A DNA stretch of 41,031 bases. Source: Myxococcales bacterium. GTDB lineage: Bacteria > Myxococcota_A > UBA796 > GCA-2862545. The translations under genes and the position numbers were made by a program. The stretch lies in the NCBI GenBank assembly GCA_019634415.1, contig JAHQVJ010000139.1:1-41031 (forward strand), written 5' to 3'. This document shows, in pieces, positions 7,518-17,669 of this stretch (its first letter is position 1; each line of letters opens with the position of its first letter). The notes under the pieces are model-generated. The model was given only the letters and a program-made list of their open reading frames with translations. It did no database searches and was not told where the DNA came from.

Positions 7518-9137
7518 TTGAGTTCGGGTCGACGCCAGTTTCGAATCCTCGAGGAGATCGCCGAGGGCGGGTTCGGCAAGGTGTACCTTGCGGAGCAGCT
7601 GTCCACCGATGGGTTCAAGCGCATCGTCGCGGTCAAGATCCTGCACGCCAAGTGGTCCACCCACGACGAAGTGGTGATGCGCACCCGAGACGAGGCGCGC
7701 CTGCTCGGGCTCATCCGCCACCAGAGCATCGTCAAGGTCGAGGACCTGACCTCCATCGACGGCAAGTGCGCCCTGGTGATGGAGTACCTGGAGGGCGTCG
7801 ATCTCAAGTGGATGATGCAGTTCCTGACGGACAAGGGCATGGCCTTTCCGCGAAAGGCGCTGTTCGAGATCATGGCGGCCGTGGCCAACGCGCTGGACGC
7901 CGCCTACAACGGCGTGCCCCTGTCGGGCGGCGATCCGCTGCACGTGATCCATCGCGATCTGAAGCCGTCCAACATCTTCGCCACGGTGGCAGGCGGGGTG
8001 AAGGTGCTCGACTTCGGCACGGCCCGCGCCAACTTCGCCGAGCGAGAGGCCCAGACCCAGGCGCTGTCCTTCGGGAGCCAGGGCTACATGGCTCCCGAGC
8101 GCATGCTGGGCGAGGAAGACACCGCCGCAGCCGACGTCTTCAGCCTCGGCATCACCCTGTACGAGCTGCTCACCCTGGAGGGCTTCGGGCGGATCCCGCC
8201 GCGGCCCAACAAGTTCGCCCGCAAGGCCCAGGAATGCGCCGAGCGCCTCCCCCTCGACGGCACCGACGAGTGGTGCCAGCAGGTGCGCGACACCGTGCGC
8301 CTCATGATGTCCTACGACCCCACGCAGCGCCCCACCGCCAAGGAGCTGGTGGAGATGATGGAGCTGCTGGCCGAGGGCGCCACGGACATGGGCCTGCGCA
8401 AGTTCAGCCGACAGCTCGTCACCGAGGCCAAGGAGGCCCTGCCCAAGCTCGACAGCGACGATCCCCTCACCGGAAAGGTGGTGGAGGAAGACGTCTCGGG
8501 CAGCACGAGCACCTCCTCCTCGAGCCGGCGGGCCTCGTCGTCGGCCCCCACGGTGCTGCAGCCTCCACCCAAGATGCCCGCCGGTGTGCGTTCCACCTTG
8601 GGACCCACCAAGTCCGTGCAGATCGACGACCCCAGCAGCGTCGAGCGCAACAGCCTGGACGGCTCCGTGGACAGCGCCCCCAACCAGACCGTCATGGTGG
8701 CGGCCGTGGGGGGTGTGGCCCTCGTGGTGGCCGCTGCGTTCCTCGTGGTGGTGGTGGGCCTTGGAGCGCTGGCCTGGTGGCCTGCAGACGGCACCGATGC
8801 CCCCACCGACGACGGCGCCGAGACCTCGGCGGGCCTCGATGCAGGGCGGGTGGTGGTGCAGAGCAAGTCCGCCGGCCCCCGGATCGACACCATCCTCGAC
8901 TTCGGCGACCCGCGAGGCGGCCAGATCGAGCTCGTGGGTCCCGATGGCTTCAAGGCCGAGTGGAACGGCCGCGAGGTGTTCGACGTTCCGCTCCCCTCCG
9001 GCCTGTACAAGGCCGTCGTCACCACGGCCTCGGGCAAGAAGCTGCGCCTGAAGAACTTTCGCGTGGAGCCCAATGCCAAGCGCTGCGCCTTCACGTTCCG
9101 AGTGAGCCGCGAGAGCTGGGAAGGATCCTGCCAATGA
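7518..9137 (+). CDS. Membrane-anchored eukaryote-type Ser/Thr protein kinase
   Basis: The product is a 539-residue PknB-type kinase. The catalytic domain (about residues 8-290) has the glycine loop EGGFGKVY, VAVKIL with the ATP-binding Lys, HRDLKPSN (about 144-151), DFGTA (about 165) and MAPE, so all key residues are present. A Ser-rich linker follows, then one TM helix (about 392-420) and a 115-residue C-terminal extracytoplasmic domain rich in beta strands, with no PASTA repeat. It probably senses an envelope cue and phosphorylates cytoplasmic targets; the neighbouring FHA-like protein is one candidate. The TTG start is chosen because GGTGAGG (7503-7509) sits 8 nt before it. The stop overlaps the next gene by 4 bp. 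Confidence 0.93.
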   Translation: MSSGRRQFRILEEIAEGGFGKVYLAEQLSTDGFKRIVAVKILHAKWSTHDEVVMRTRDEARLLGLIRHQSIVKVEDLTSIDGKCALVMEYLEGVDLKWMMQFLTDKGMAFPRKALFEIMAAVANALDAAYNGVPLSGGDPLHVIHRDLKPSNIFATVAGGVKVLDFGTARANFAEREAQTQALSFGSQGYMAPERMLGEEDTAAADVFSLGITLYELLTLEGFGRIPPRPNKFARKAQECAERLPLDGTDEWCQQVRDTVRLMMSYDPTQRPTAKELVEMMELLAEGATDMGLRKFSRQLVTEAKEALPKLDSDDPLTGKVVEEDVSGSTSTSSSSRRASSSAPTVLQPPPKMPAGVRSTLGPTKSVQIDDPSSVERNSLDGSVDSAPNQTVMVAAVGGVALVVAAAFLVVVVGLGALAWWPADGTDAPTDDGAETSAGLDAGRVVVQSKSAGPRIDTILDFGDPRGGQIELVGPDGFKAEWNGREVFDVPLPSGLYKAVVTTASGKKLRLKNFRVEPNAKRCAFTFRVSRESWEGSCQ

Positions 9138-9925
9138 AGGTCACCGAGTCGTCCGACGGACGGGTGCTGCAGCTGGAGCTCGATCACGGCAAGGCCAACG
9201 AGATGGGTAGTGGCTCGCTGCGTCAGCTCGAGGCCCTGGTGGAGCGCGTGTCCCAGCCGGCTGTGATGGCGCTGATCACCTTCTCCCGCCGCACCACCAG
9301 GAAGGGCACCCCCATCTTCGTGGCGGGGGCAGACGTCACCGAGCGCGTGGGCTGGAGCGACGATCAGGTCAAGACCCACGTGCGCTGGCAGCGGCAGGTG
9401 CTGAGCGCCCTGCGCCACGCCCCCGTCTTCCACGTCGTTGTGGTCAACGGCCTGGCGCTGGGCTGGGGCACGGAGTTCATGCTCACGGCGGACTGGCGCA
9501 TCGCCTGCGACGCCGCCACCTTCGGGCTGCCGGAGACGGGCCTGGGCATCGTGCCGGGGGCGGGTGGCACCAGCGATCTGTGGTCGGAGCTCGGAGTGGC
9601 CCAGACCCTGCGCCTGGGCATGACGGGCGAGCGGATCGGAGCCGACGAGGCCACGCGGATCGGCCTGGTGCAAGAGCGCTGCCCCACCGTCGACGAGGGA
9701 CTGCAGCGCGCCAGTGCCCTGGCGGAGATGGTGGCTCGCCGCAGCCCCACCGCGGTGACGGCCTTCAAGCGCTCGGTGCTCCACGCCGTGGGGCAGCCCG
9801 CGGCGAACCGCACCGCGCTCGAGGACGAGGCCTACACCACCTGCGTCGACCACGGTGACGCGGCGGTGGGTCGAGCGCACTTCAAGGAGATCCTGGCGGG
9901 CGAGACGCCTCCCTGGCCTCGATGA
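9134..9925 (+). CDS. Enoyl-CoA hydratase/isomerase family protein
   Basis: This 263-residue crotonase-fold enzyme has the oxyanion-hole segments FVAGADV and NGLALGWG. Both acidic catalytic positions of hydratases are present: Glu in GTEF and Glu in LPETGLGIVPGAGGT. It should therefore act on acyl-CoA thioesters, most likely 2-enoyl-CoA hydration in fatty-acid or amino-acid catabolism. The second Gly of the usual GGG turn is replaced by Trp (GWGTE), a mild deviation. It shares ATGA with the kinase stop, an odd pairing of a receptor kinase with a metabolic enzyme. A 3-hydroxyisobutyrate-dehydrogenase-like gene lies 1.2 kb away and could act in a related pathway. Confidence 0.9.
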   Translation: MKVTESSDGRVLQLELDHGKANEMGSGSLRQLEALVERVSQPAVMALITFSRRTTRKGTPIFVAGADVTERVGWSDDQVKTHVRWQRQVLSALRHAPVFHVVVVNGLALGWGTEFMLTADWRIACDAATFGLPETGLGIVPGAGGTSDLWSELGVAQTLRLGMTGERIGADEATRIGLVQERCPTVDEGLQRASALAEMVARRSPTAVTAFKRSVLHAVGQPAANRTALEDEAYTTCVDHGDAAVGRAHFKEILAGETPPWPR

Positions 9926-9934
9926 TCTCGGGGC

Positions 9935-11008
9935 TCACCCCCTGAGGCGCTCGATCAGCTTGCCCGCTGCCTCCGCGAACTGCGCGGGATCGTCGGTGGC
10001 CGCGAAGCTCGCCACCACGCGCGACCGCAAGGTGCGGTAGAGCGTGCCCCGACCCGCGGGCCACCAGCTCGGCGCCTCGCGCCCGCCCGCGAACACGTCG
10101 TCGAGCGCGATGGGCAGCACCACGTCGCCGCGCCCCTCCACGTCGAAGGCCTGGATCATCGAGTCGAGCTGCTGCTGCACCTCCGGGCGGTGCAGCGTGG
10201 CGCGAGAGCAGCACAGGATCAGCCGATCGAAGCGCGAGGCCGTCACCCAGTTCTTGATGCCGTGCTCCGTCAGGTGGTCGCGGATCCGCTGCACCAGAGC
10301 CCCGTCCGCCGGATCGTGGAACAGGCACACCGCGCGCAGCATGGCCGACAGGTCGATGTCCGTCATCGACTGCAGCGCGTCGATCAAGTAGGTCGCCGCC
10401 ACCCGGGGCATGCCCGACTGATCGAGCCACTCCGGTAGATCCGGCCTGTGCAGGGACCGCGCCACGCTGCGCCAGTCCACCGTGATCTGGCCAAGCTGAG
10501 TGGACGCCACCCCCGTGGGCGGTAGCTCCACGTCGATCAGAGCCGCCCCCGTGAGGATGGCCCCGTCGATGTCGATCCCCTCCAGGTCGACGTGCTGCAG
10601 CCACGCACCGGACAGATCCGCGCGCCTAAGATCCGAGCCCCGCAGCCCTACGGCCTGCAGGTGCGCCCCCCACAGCTGCGCGCCCGTCAGGGTGGCGCTC
10701 GACAGATCGCCCCCCGTGACGTGCACCCGGTTCATTCGCGCATCCGTCAGGTTGGCCCCCCAGAGGTTGCTGCCCTCCAGGTGAGCGCCCACCCAGCAGC
10801 TTCCTGCCAGGTTGCACCGCTGGAGGCTGCAGTCGACGAGGGTCGCTCCGGTGAGATCCGCCCCCGTCAGGTCGCTGCCCCACAGATCGATGCCCTCTAG
10901 GTGCGCCCCCCTGAGATCGGCGTCGGCCACGGTGGTGCGGCGAAACGACTGTTCTCCTCGACCAACCAGCGCCAAGAGCCTGCGCGCGCTGATCTTCCGG
11001 CCCTCCAT
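9935..11008 (-). CDS. Pentapeptide-repeat protein with shortened TIR-like domain
   Basis: The product has 357 residues. Residues 30-159 are 26 consecutive pentapeptides of the A(D/N)LxG type (ADLRG, SDLTG, SNLWG and so on), predicted to form a right-handed beta-helix of about six coils. Residues about 223-357 resemble the TIR domain found in other pentapeptide-TIR proteins: VCLFHDPADGALVQRIRDHL, HGIKNW, FDRLILCCSRATL, VVLPIALDD and a C-terminal AEAAGKLIERL helix. The stretch normally lying between the 'GIxxW' strand and the 'DkLLLvLS' strand, about 20 residues with the catalytic Glu of NAD-cleaving TIRs, is almost absent. The start has GGAGGT 5 nt upstream. It is divergent from the dehydrogenase gene, with a strong palindrome between. 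Confidence 0.85.
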   Translation of the reverse strand: MEGRKISARRLLALVGRGEQSFRRTTVADADLRGAHLEGIDLWGSDLTGADLTGATLVDCSLQRCNLAGSCWVGAHLEGSNLWGANLTDARMNRVHVTGGDLSSATLTGAQLWGAHLQAVGLRGSDLRRADLSGAWLQHVDLEGIDIDGAILTGAALIDVELPPTGVASTQLGQITVDWRSVARSLHRPDLPEWLDQSGMPRVAATYLIDALQSMTDIDLSAMLRAVCLFHDPADGALVQRIRDHLTEHGIKNWVTASRFDRLILCCSRATLHRPEVQQQLDSMIQAFDVEGRGDVVLPIALDDVFAGGREAPSWWPAGRGTLYRTLRSRVVASFAATDDPAQFAEAAGKLIERLRG

Positions 11009-11045
11009 CCGCGACCTCCGAGCGCACTATCACACGGTCGGCGTG

Positions 11046-11070
11046 CGCCCGGGACGATACGTCCCGGGCG
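11046..11070. promoter_or_regulatory. Perfect 11-bp inverted repeat between divergent genes
   Basis: The left arm CGCCCGGGACG and right arm CGTCCCGGGCG are exact reverse complements separated by ATA. It is centred in the 85-bp gap between the pentapeptide-TIR gene (start 11008) and the dehydrogenase gene (start 11094). It could be the operator of a dimeric repressor, or a stable hairpin in the dehydrogenase leader. No regulator gene is adjacent. Confidence 0.65.
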
Positions 11071-11093
11071 AGTTCGGCAGAAGAGGAGGACGA

Positions 11094-11939
11094 ATGGCGA
11101 CGATCGCGGTGCTCGGGACGGGACTGTTGGGGCGCGGCTTCGCAGAGAACCTGCTGGAGAAGGGCCACGACGTGCGCGTCTGGAACCGCACGGCGTCGAA
11201 GTGCGCCCCCATCGTGCAGGCGGGGGCCATGCAAGGTGCGAACCCCGCCGATGCGGTGCGCGGGGCCGACCGGGTGCACCTGGTGCTCTCCGAAGACCCC
11301 ATCGTCGACACCGTCATCACCGCCCTGCGACCGGGTCTGGCGGACGGCGTGCCCATCATCGACCACAGCACGAACCTGCCCCAGTCCGTGGCCGCGCGGG
11401 TGCCCGCCCTGCGCGCGCAAGGGGTGCGCTACGTGCACGCGCCGGTGTTCATGGGGCCCGCCTCCTCGCGCAACGCCACCGGCCTCATGCTGATCAGCGG
11501 CGCCAGCACCGAGGTCGATGCCCTGCGCGAGGACCTGCAGAGCATGACCGGCCGCCTCGTGGAGCTCGGGGAGGAGCCGAGCCGGGCCGCGGCCGTCAAG
11601 CTTGCGGGGAACAGCATGCTCGCGTCGCTCACGGCGGCCATGGGCGACGTCTTCCGCATCGGTCGCGCCAACGGCGTGCCCGACGATCAGATGCTGGGCC
11701 TGTTCGAGATGTTCTCCCCCACCCCCGCAGGCATGGGCAAGCGCCTGCTCGGCGCTCTGCAGGCCGATCCGTCCTTCGAGCTCACCATGGGTCGCAAGGA
11801 CGTGCGCCTGATGGTGGAGACGGCCGGTGGCCCCGAGGGCATGCTGGTGCTCCCCGCCATCCTGGCCGCCATCGACCGCGCCATCGAGGCGGGCCACGGC
11901 ACCAAGGACTTCGGCATCTTCGCCCACCCCGACGCCTGA
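11094..11939 (+). CDS. 3-hydroxyisobutyrate dehydrogenase-like (beta-hydroxyacid) reductase
   Basis: This 281-residue protein has the family's NAD(P) Rossmann start, IAVLGTGLLGRGFAENLL, then VWNRT, which resembles the NADP-type 'WNRT' turn. The substrate loop DHSTNLPQSV and the catalytic-lysine segment AAVKLAGNSM follow, then the all-helical C-terminal domain with KDVRLM. It belongs to the GLYR1/HIBADH group, which interconverts beta-hydroxyacids and semialdehydes (3-hydroxyisobutyrate, tartronate or succinic semialdehydes). Lys and Asn of the catalytic motif are intact. An AGGAGGA lies just before the ATG. The exact substrate is not determined. A role in valine catabolism together with the nearby enoyl-CoA hydratase is possible but unproven. 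Confidence 0.9.
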   Translation: MATIAVLGTGLLGRGFAENLLEKGHDVRVWNRTASKCAPIVQAGAMQGANPADAVRGADRVHLVLSEDPIVDTVITALRPGLADGVPIIDHSTNLPQSVAARVPALRAQGVRYVHAPVFMGPASSRNATGLMLISGASTEVDALREDLQSMTGRLVELGEEPSRAAAVKLAGNSMLASLTAAMGDVFRIGRANGVPDDQMLGLFEMFSPTPAGMGKRLLGALQADPSFELTMGRKDVRLMVETAGGPEGMLVLPAILAAIDRAIEAGHGTKDFGIFAHPDA

Positions 11940-11955
11940 CCGCATACAGGGCGGC

Positions 11956-13503
11956 ATGCTCGCTGTCCTGCTCACCTTGGCCTGCCGTACCGATCCATCC
12001 GCTGCCGACGTCGTGCCCACGACATCGGATCCCATCGAGGCGGCAGATGCCGCCGTGGGGATCACCGTCGATCTCGTCGAGGTGAACCAGGCGGTGGGTA
12101 TCGCCGTGGTGCAGGGGGGGCAGCCCGTCGCAGCGGAGGACCGCGTCGGTCCCCTCATCGCCGGGCGGGACGCCCACGTGCGGGTGGTGTGGGCCCTGCA
12201 GCCCGACTTCGAGCCGCGCCGCATCGAGGCCGTTCTGACGCTGGTCTCGCAGGGCCAGGAGCACCAGCTGTCGTCCGTGAAGCGCATCGAGGGCGACGCC
12301 GACCGCGACGAGCTCGAGGGCACCCTCAACTTCTTCGTGGAGGGTGCACAGCTGTCGGGCGACACCACCCTCGCCGTGTCGCTGCTGGAGGTGGACGGCC
12401 GCGCTGGCGACCCAGGCGACAACCGCGTTCCCGCCAGCGGGGGCGTCGCGCTGGAGGCGTGGGCGGACGACATGGCGCTGCACACCACCATCTTCCCCTG
12501 CTCCATGACCTGCGGCGGACCTCCCGCCGCCATCACGTCCGATCAGAAGATCATCACCGAGCGCTTCCTCACCAACGTGTTCCCCGTGCGCGATCTGCAC
12601 GTCACCTGGGACGACACCCCGGTGCAGGTGGACGCGTGCACCTTCACCACGGTGCTCGATGCCATCCAGCAGGTGCGCTTCGAGCGAGGGGCGGGTCCGC
12701 ACGAGTACTACCACTGCGTGTTTCCCGAGAGCTACTCCCACGCCTTCGCCGGCGGCTTCGCCTGGGAGCTCGACGACGATCCCGCCGCCCCGCGGGTGAG
12801 CTTCTCCGTGAACTGGTGGGGTCCCGACGAGGAGCTCGTGCCCAACATTGCCCACGAGCTGGGCCACAACCACGGTCGCCAGCACCCCTGGAACGACGAC
12901 GGCTGGCAGCCGCCGCAGGCGGGTCAGACCGGATGCAACACCGGCTGGGGGCTGGGGATCCGCTCCGGCCCGCACCCGACCACCCACTGGAGCCCCGAGG
13001 TTCAGCACCCCGACGCCGTGGTCATGCCCCCCGTGCCCGATCCGGGCTCCTGCGGAGAGCCCATCGAGGGCGGGCCTCCCCAGGTGGGCGACATCATGGG
13101 CTACAGCCACCCGTACTGGGTCGACACCTACACATGGGCCGCACTGGCACGCCGCATCCGCACGGTGAGCAGCTACAGCTCGGGCACGGCCGCAGCGGAC
13201 GCCGGCTACACGCTGTTCGGCACCCCGGATCTGGACGGCCAGGTGGTGTGGGCCCTGGGCCATGGTCGCATGCAGGCCAGCGCCACCACCGAGACCGCGT
13301 CGCTGACGCTGGACGGACGGGTCCAGGCGCTTGCCGTGGTGCCGCGCGTGGACTCCGAGGGGCGGATCAGCGGCTTCGCGATCCCGCTTCCCGAATCCCC
13401 CGCGAGCCTGACCACCGACGCAGCTGTCCGTGGCCACCTGACCGGCTCCTTCGACGGCCACCGCTTCGAGGTGGACCTGGCCTCGCTGCCTACGGATCGG
13501 TGA
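11956..13503 (+). CDS. Metzincin-type zinc metalloprotease lipoprotein
   Basis: The product has 515 residues. MLAVLLTLACRTDP is a minimal lipoprotein signal (Cys12), so the enzyme is probably lipid-anchored. The catalytic site HELGHNHGRQH (residues 300-310) fits HExxHxxGxxH exactly, with the general base Glu301, and a Met-turn candidate DIMGYSHP follows at about 380-387. Around it are several Cys and a WSPEVQHPD segment. The N-terminal about 200 residues are beta-rich with no recognised domain; the C-terminal about 110 residues form another beta-rich region. It should cleave proteins at the cell surface or periplasm. It begins 17 bp after the dehydrogenase stop. It contrasts with the inactive-looking relative encoded at 20463. 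Confidence 0.88.
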   Translation: MLAVLLTLACRTDPSAADVVPTTSDPIEAADAAVGITVDLVEVNQAVGIAVVQGGQPVAAEDRVGPLIAGRDAHVRVVWALQPDFEPRRIEAVLTLVSQGQEHQLSSVKRIEGDADRDELEGTLNFFVEGAQLSGDTTLAVSLLEVDGRAGDPGDNRVPASGGVALEAWADDMALHTTIFPCSMTCGGPPAAITSDQKIITERFLTNVFPVRDLHVTWDDTPVQVDACTFTTVLDAIQQVRFERGAGPHEYYHCVFPESYSHAFAGGFAWELDDDPAAPRVSFSVNWWGPDEELVPNIAHELGHNHGRQHPWNDDGWQPPQAGQTGCNTGWGLGIRSGPHPTTHWSPEVQHPDAVVMPPVPDPGSCGEPIEGGPPQVGDIMGYSHPYWVDTYTWAALARRIRTVSSYSSGTAAADAGYTLFGTPDLDGQVVWALGHGRMQASATTETASLTLDGRVQALAVVPRVDSEGRISGFAIPLPESPASLTTDAAVRGHLTGSFDGHRFEVDLASLPTDR

Positions 13504-13584
13504 GCAGCTGCCCACGGGCGCCACCGCACGATTCTGGAAGCGCGACTCGAGCCCCCCCTCCTAGCCTCGCAGCTGGAGGGAGCC

Positions 13585-14997
13585 ATGATGTGGATTGCGC
13601 TGATGACCACCCCCCAGAGCGCGGCCGAGCCAGGGGACTTCCTGGAGAAGGAAGCCGAGACGGTCTGGTGGGTCCAGGACGGGCCCGGCACCTACGGCTG
13701 GGTGACGGAGCCCCTGCCAGACATCGACGGCGACGGGATCCGCGACGTGGTCACGGGCGCCCCCTTCGCACCGGGTGGAGGCGTGGCGGTGCTGCTGTCG
13801 GGCGCGGACGGCAGCGAGCTTCACCGGGTGCCCAGCACGGTGGCCGGCGCACAGCTCAGCTACAGCGTGTCCGCTGCCGGCGACCTCGACGGAGACGGCG
13901 TGGCGGACGCGCTGGCAGGGGCGCCCGCCGCGGGCTCCGGCCAGGTGGTGGCCATCAGCGGAGCCGACGGAAGCGTGCTGCACGATCTGCAGGGAGACGC
14001 CCCCGGAGACCGCTTCGGCGAGAGCGTGGCCGACGTGGACGACGTGGACGGCGACGGCACCCCGGACTTCGCCGTGGGGGCCAGCGACGACGACGACGGC
14101 GGCGCCCAAGCGGGCCGAGTGTTCGTGCTGTCGGGAGCGGACGGTGCCGTGATCCGCACCATCGACGGCGGTCCCGGAGAGAAGCTGGGCAGCGGCCTGG
14201 CGTCCATCGCCGACCTGGACGGAGACGGGCTGCGCGACCTGGTGGTGGGCTCGCCCGGCGCGGGTGCGTCGAGCCGCGGCGGGGTCTCGGTGTTCTCGAG
14301 CGCCACCGCCGAGCGGATCCTGGGTCCGCTGAAGCCCGGCACCGGAGGCGTGGACCTGGGTCGCTGGTTCGTGGGGGATCCCGGTGACCTGAACGGCGAC
14401 GGCGTGCCCGACGTGTACGCGGGCGACTTCGCCGGCAACCTGGGCTCCGGGCTCGCCATGGTGTTCAGCGGCGCCACCGGTGAGGTCCTGTGGCGCGTGG
14501 ACGGCACGGGCACCGAGGGGCTGGGCGTGGGCCGCGAGGCCGGCGACGTGGACGGCGACGGCGTGGGCGACCTCGCGGTGGGGTCGTGGCAGCACGCCGC
14601 GGGGGCTGCGGGCGCCGGTCGCGTGTCGGTGCTCTCGGGCGTCGACGGGCAGGTGCTGTACACCTGGACCAGCCAGGAGGCTGGCGAGAACCTCGGGTTC
14701 GACGCCGTCGGCATCGGAGACGTCGACGGAGACGGCGGCACGGACGTGCTCGCCTCGGGGGCCACCGGCAACAACGTCTATGTGCTGCGCGGCCCCTTGC
14801 CGTGGGGGTCTCCCGAGCCCCCACAGCCCACCGAACCCACACGACCCACCGATCCGGAGCCCGAGCCCACGGATGCGTCCTGCGGCTGCCAGGCGCCTGG
14901 GGCCGCGATCACACCTGCGTGGTGGGCCCTGATCGTGTGGCTACGGCGCGCCAGGCGGAGGGCGGCACCCCGAAGGCAGCCCGGAAGCGGTCGGTGA
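13585..14997 (+). CDS. FG-GAP/VCBS beta-propeller surface protein with MYXO-CTERM-like tail
   Basis: This 470-residue protein carries about seven FG-GAP-type repeats, each with a calcium-binding DxDGDG loop (for example DIDGDGIRD, DLDGDGVAD, DVDGDGVGD) followed by a hydrophobic 'DLAVGS' strand. They are predicted to form an integrin-alpha-like beta-propeller. A short signal (MMWIALMTTPQSAA) starts it. The C-terminus has a Pro/Thr/Glu linker, then SCGCQAPG, a hydrophobic segment PAWWALIVWL and an Arg cluster RRARRR. That is the layout of a MYXO-CTERM sorting signal. The last 89 bp are antisense to the 3' end of the AraC gene. GGAGGGA lies before the tandem ATG ATG. It may serve adhesion. Confidence 0.88.
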   Translation: MMWIALMTTPQSAAEPGDFLEKEAETVWWVQDGPGTYGWVTEPLPDIDGDGIRDVVTGAPFAPGGGVAVLLSGADGSELHRVPSTVAGAQLSYSVSAAGDLDGDGVADALAGAPAAGSGQVVAISGADGSVLHDLQGDAPGDRFGESVADVDDVDGDGTPDFAVGASDDDDGGAQAGRVFVLSGADGAVIRTIDGGPGEKLGSGLASIADLDGDGLRDLVVGSPGAGASSRGGVSVFSSATAERILGPLKPGTGGVDLGRWFVGDPGDLNGDGVPDVYAGDFAGNLGSGLAMVFSGATGEVLWRVDGTGTEGLGVGREAGDVDGDGVGDLAVGSWQHAAGAAGAGRVSVLSGVDGQVLYTWTSQEAGENLGFDAVGIGDVDGDGGTDVLASGATGNNVYVLRGPLPWGSPEPPQPTEPTRPTDPEPEPTDASCGCQAPGAAITPAWWALIVWLRRARRRAAPRRQPGSGR

Positions 14998-15757
14998 AGT
15001 GGCTGTGGCTCGCGTAGCCGAGATCCAGTGCCAGCGCCGTGAGGTCCTCACAGCCGGCACGCAGGCGATCGGCGGCTGCGCGCACGCGCAGCTGATCCCG
15101 ATACCGATGCAGCGTGATGCCCGTCTCGGCGCGAAAGCAGCGAGCGAGGTGCCACTGGGAGCACCCGACCAACGAGGCCAGGCCCGCCAGGGTGAGGCGC
15201 TCGCGGAAGCGCTGCGACAGCTCCACCTCGGCGGCGCGCGTGAGCTGTCGTGCGGCCACCGGCGGCGGCACCGAGGACCCCACCACCGTGGCGAGCAGTG
15301 CCAACAGCGCCTCCTCCGCCGCCAGCGGATCGGCATGCAGATCCGTCGCCTGGTCGAACAGCACTCGCTGCGCCCGGAACAGCTCCGTGGACAACGGCAC
15401 GCGCACCCCCCCGAACGGCCCCGCCACGGACAGCGGCACCTCGAGCTCCCTCAGGATCCGCGCCGCGGTGGGGTGCGGCACGGCCAGCCAGTGGCAGCGG
15501 TCTCCTTCGGCACACAGCGCGCGCAGCCGGAACTCAGTGCGCGGGTTGCGGGTGATCGCGTACCGCGCGTTCGCCACCACCTCGGGCCCATCGTCGTGCA
15601 CCAGCGCCACCGGGTGGTGCGGAAAGACGATCATCGCGTCGGGGCCGCTCACGTTGGGCTCCCGAAACGCCGTGGCGTGGGGCGGACAGCTCCAGGTCCC
15701 ACAGCGCCAGCCAGCGCCCGCCACCTCTCGGATCCGGGCGCCACGCCAGTGCTGCAC
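14909..15757 (-). CDS. AraC-family transcriptional regulator
   Basis: From GTG 15757 the product has 282 residues. The N-terminal part (WRCGTWSCPP, IVFPHHPVALVHDDGPEVVANARYAI) resembles the small sensor domain of AraC proteins whose N-domain reads 'vvFPr.pv.i.....vvad...v.ly'. The C-terminal domain has both helix-turn-helix units: LTLAGLASLVGCSQWHLARCF and LTALALDLGYASHSHFTDRF, ending FRAAFGVPPSAW. The start is uncertain: GTG 15778 and TTG 15823 are also in frame and none has a clear Shine-Dalgarno sequence. It is divergent from the ABC exporter gene, the likeliest target. Its 3' end overlaps the FG-GAP gene by 89 bp. Confidence 0.85.
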   Translation of the reverse strand: MQHWRGARIREVAGAGWRCGTWSCPPHATAFREPNVSGPDAMIVFPHHPVALVHDDGPEVVANARYAITRNPRTEFRLRALCAEGDRCHWLAVPHPTAARILRELEVPLSVAGPFGGVRVPLSTELFRAQRVLFDQATDLHADPLAAEEALLALLATVVGSSVPPPVAARQLTRAAEVELSQRFRERLTLAGLASLVGCSQWHLARCFRAETGITLHRYRDQLRVRAAADRLRAGCEDLTALALDLGYASHSHFTDRFRAAFGVPPSAWRAVATRSGPTTQV

Positions 15758-15813
15758 GGTGGGCGAGTGGGAGTCCACGAACGGGGGGTGGCACGATCGG
15801 CTGCTCCGTAAAT

Positions 15814-15832
15814 GCCCCCCCAAATGGGGGGC
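15814..15832. promoter_or_regulatory. GCCCCCC/GGGGGGC inverted repeat upstream of the ABC exporter
   Basis: Two perfect 7-bp arms, GCCCCCC and GGGGGGC, are separated by CAAAT. It lies between the divergent AraC and ABC genes, 55 bp before the exporter ATG and 7 bp before a weak TTGCAG (15839-15844) / TAGGGT (15861-15866) promoter-like pair spaced 16 bp. It could be a regulator-binding site; a terminator is unlikely because no gene ends here. Confidence 0.4.
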
Positions 15833-15886
15833 TTCGTCTTGCAGCAGGCGTGTCCGTGCCTAGGGTCGGCACAGCCCGGAGACATC

Positions 15887-17668
<1,782 letters not shown>

Positions 17669-17669
17669 T

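Noticed and set aside
7485..7520. A GTG at 7485 as possible upstream start of the kinase.
   Set aside because: It is in a different frame and meets a TGA at the kinase start; the TTG at 7518 with GGTGAGG at 8 nt fits better.
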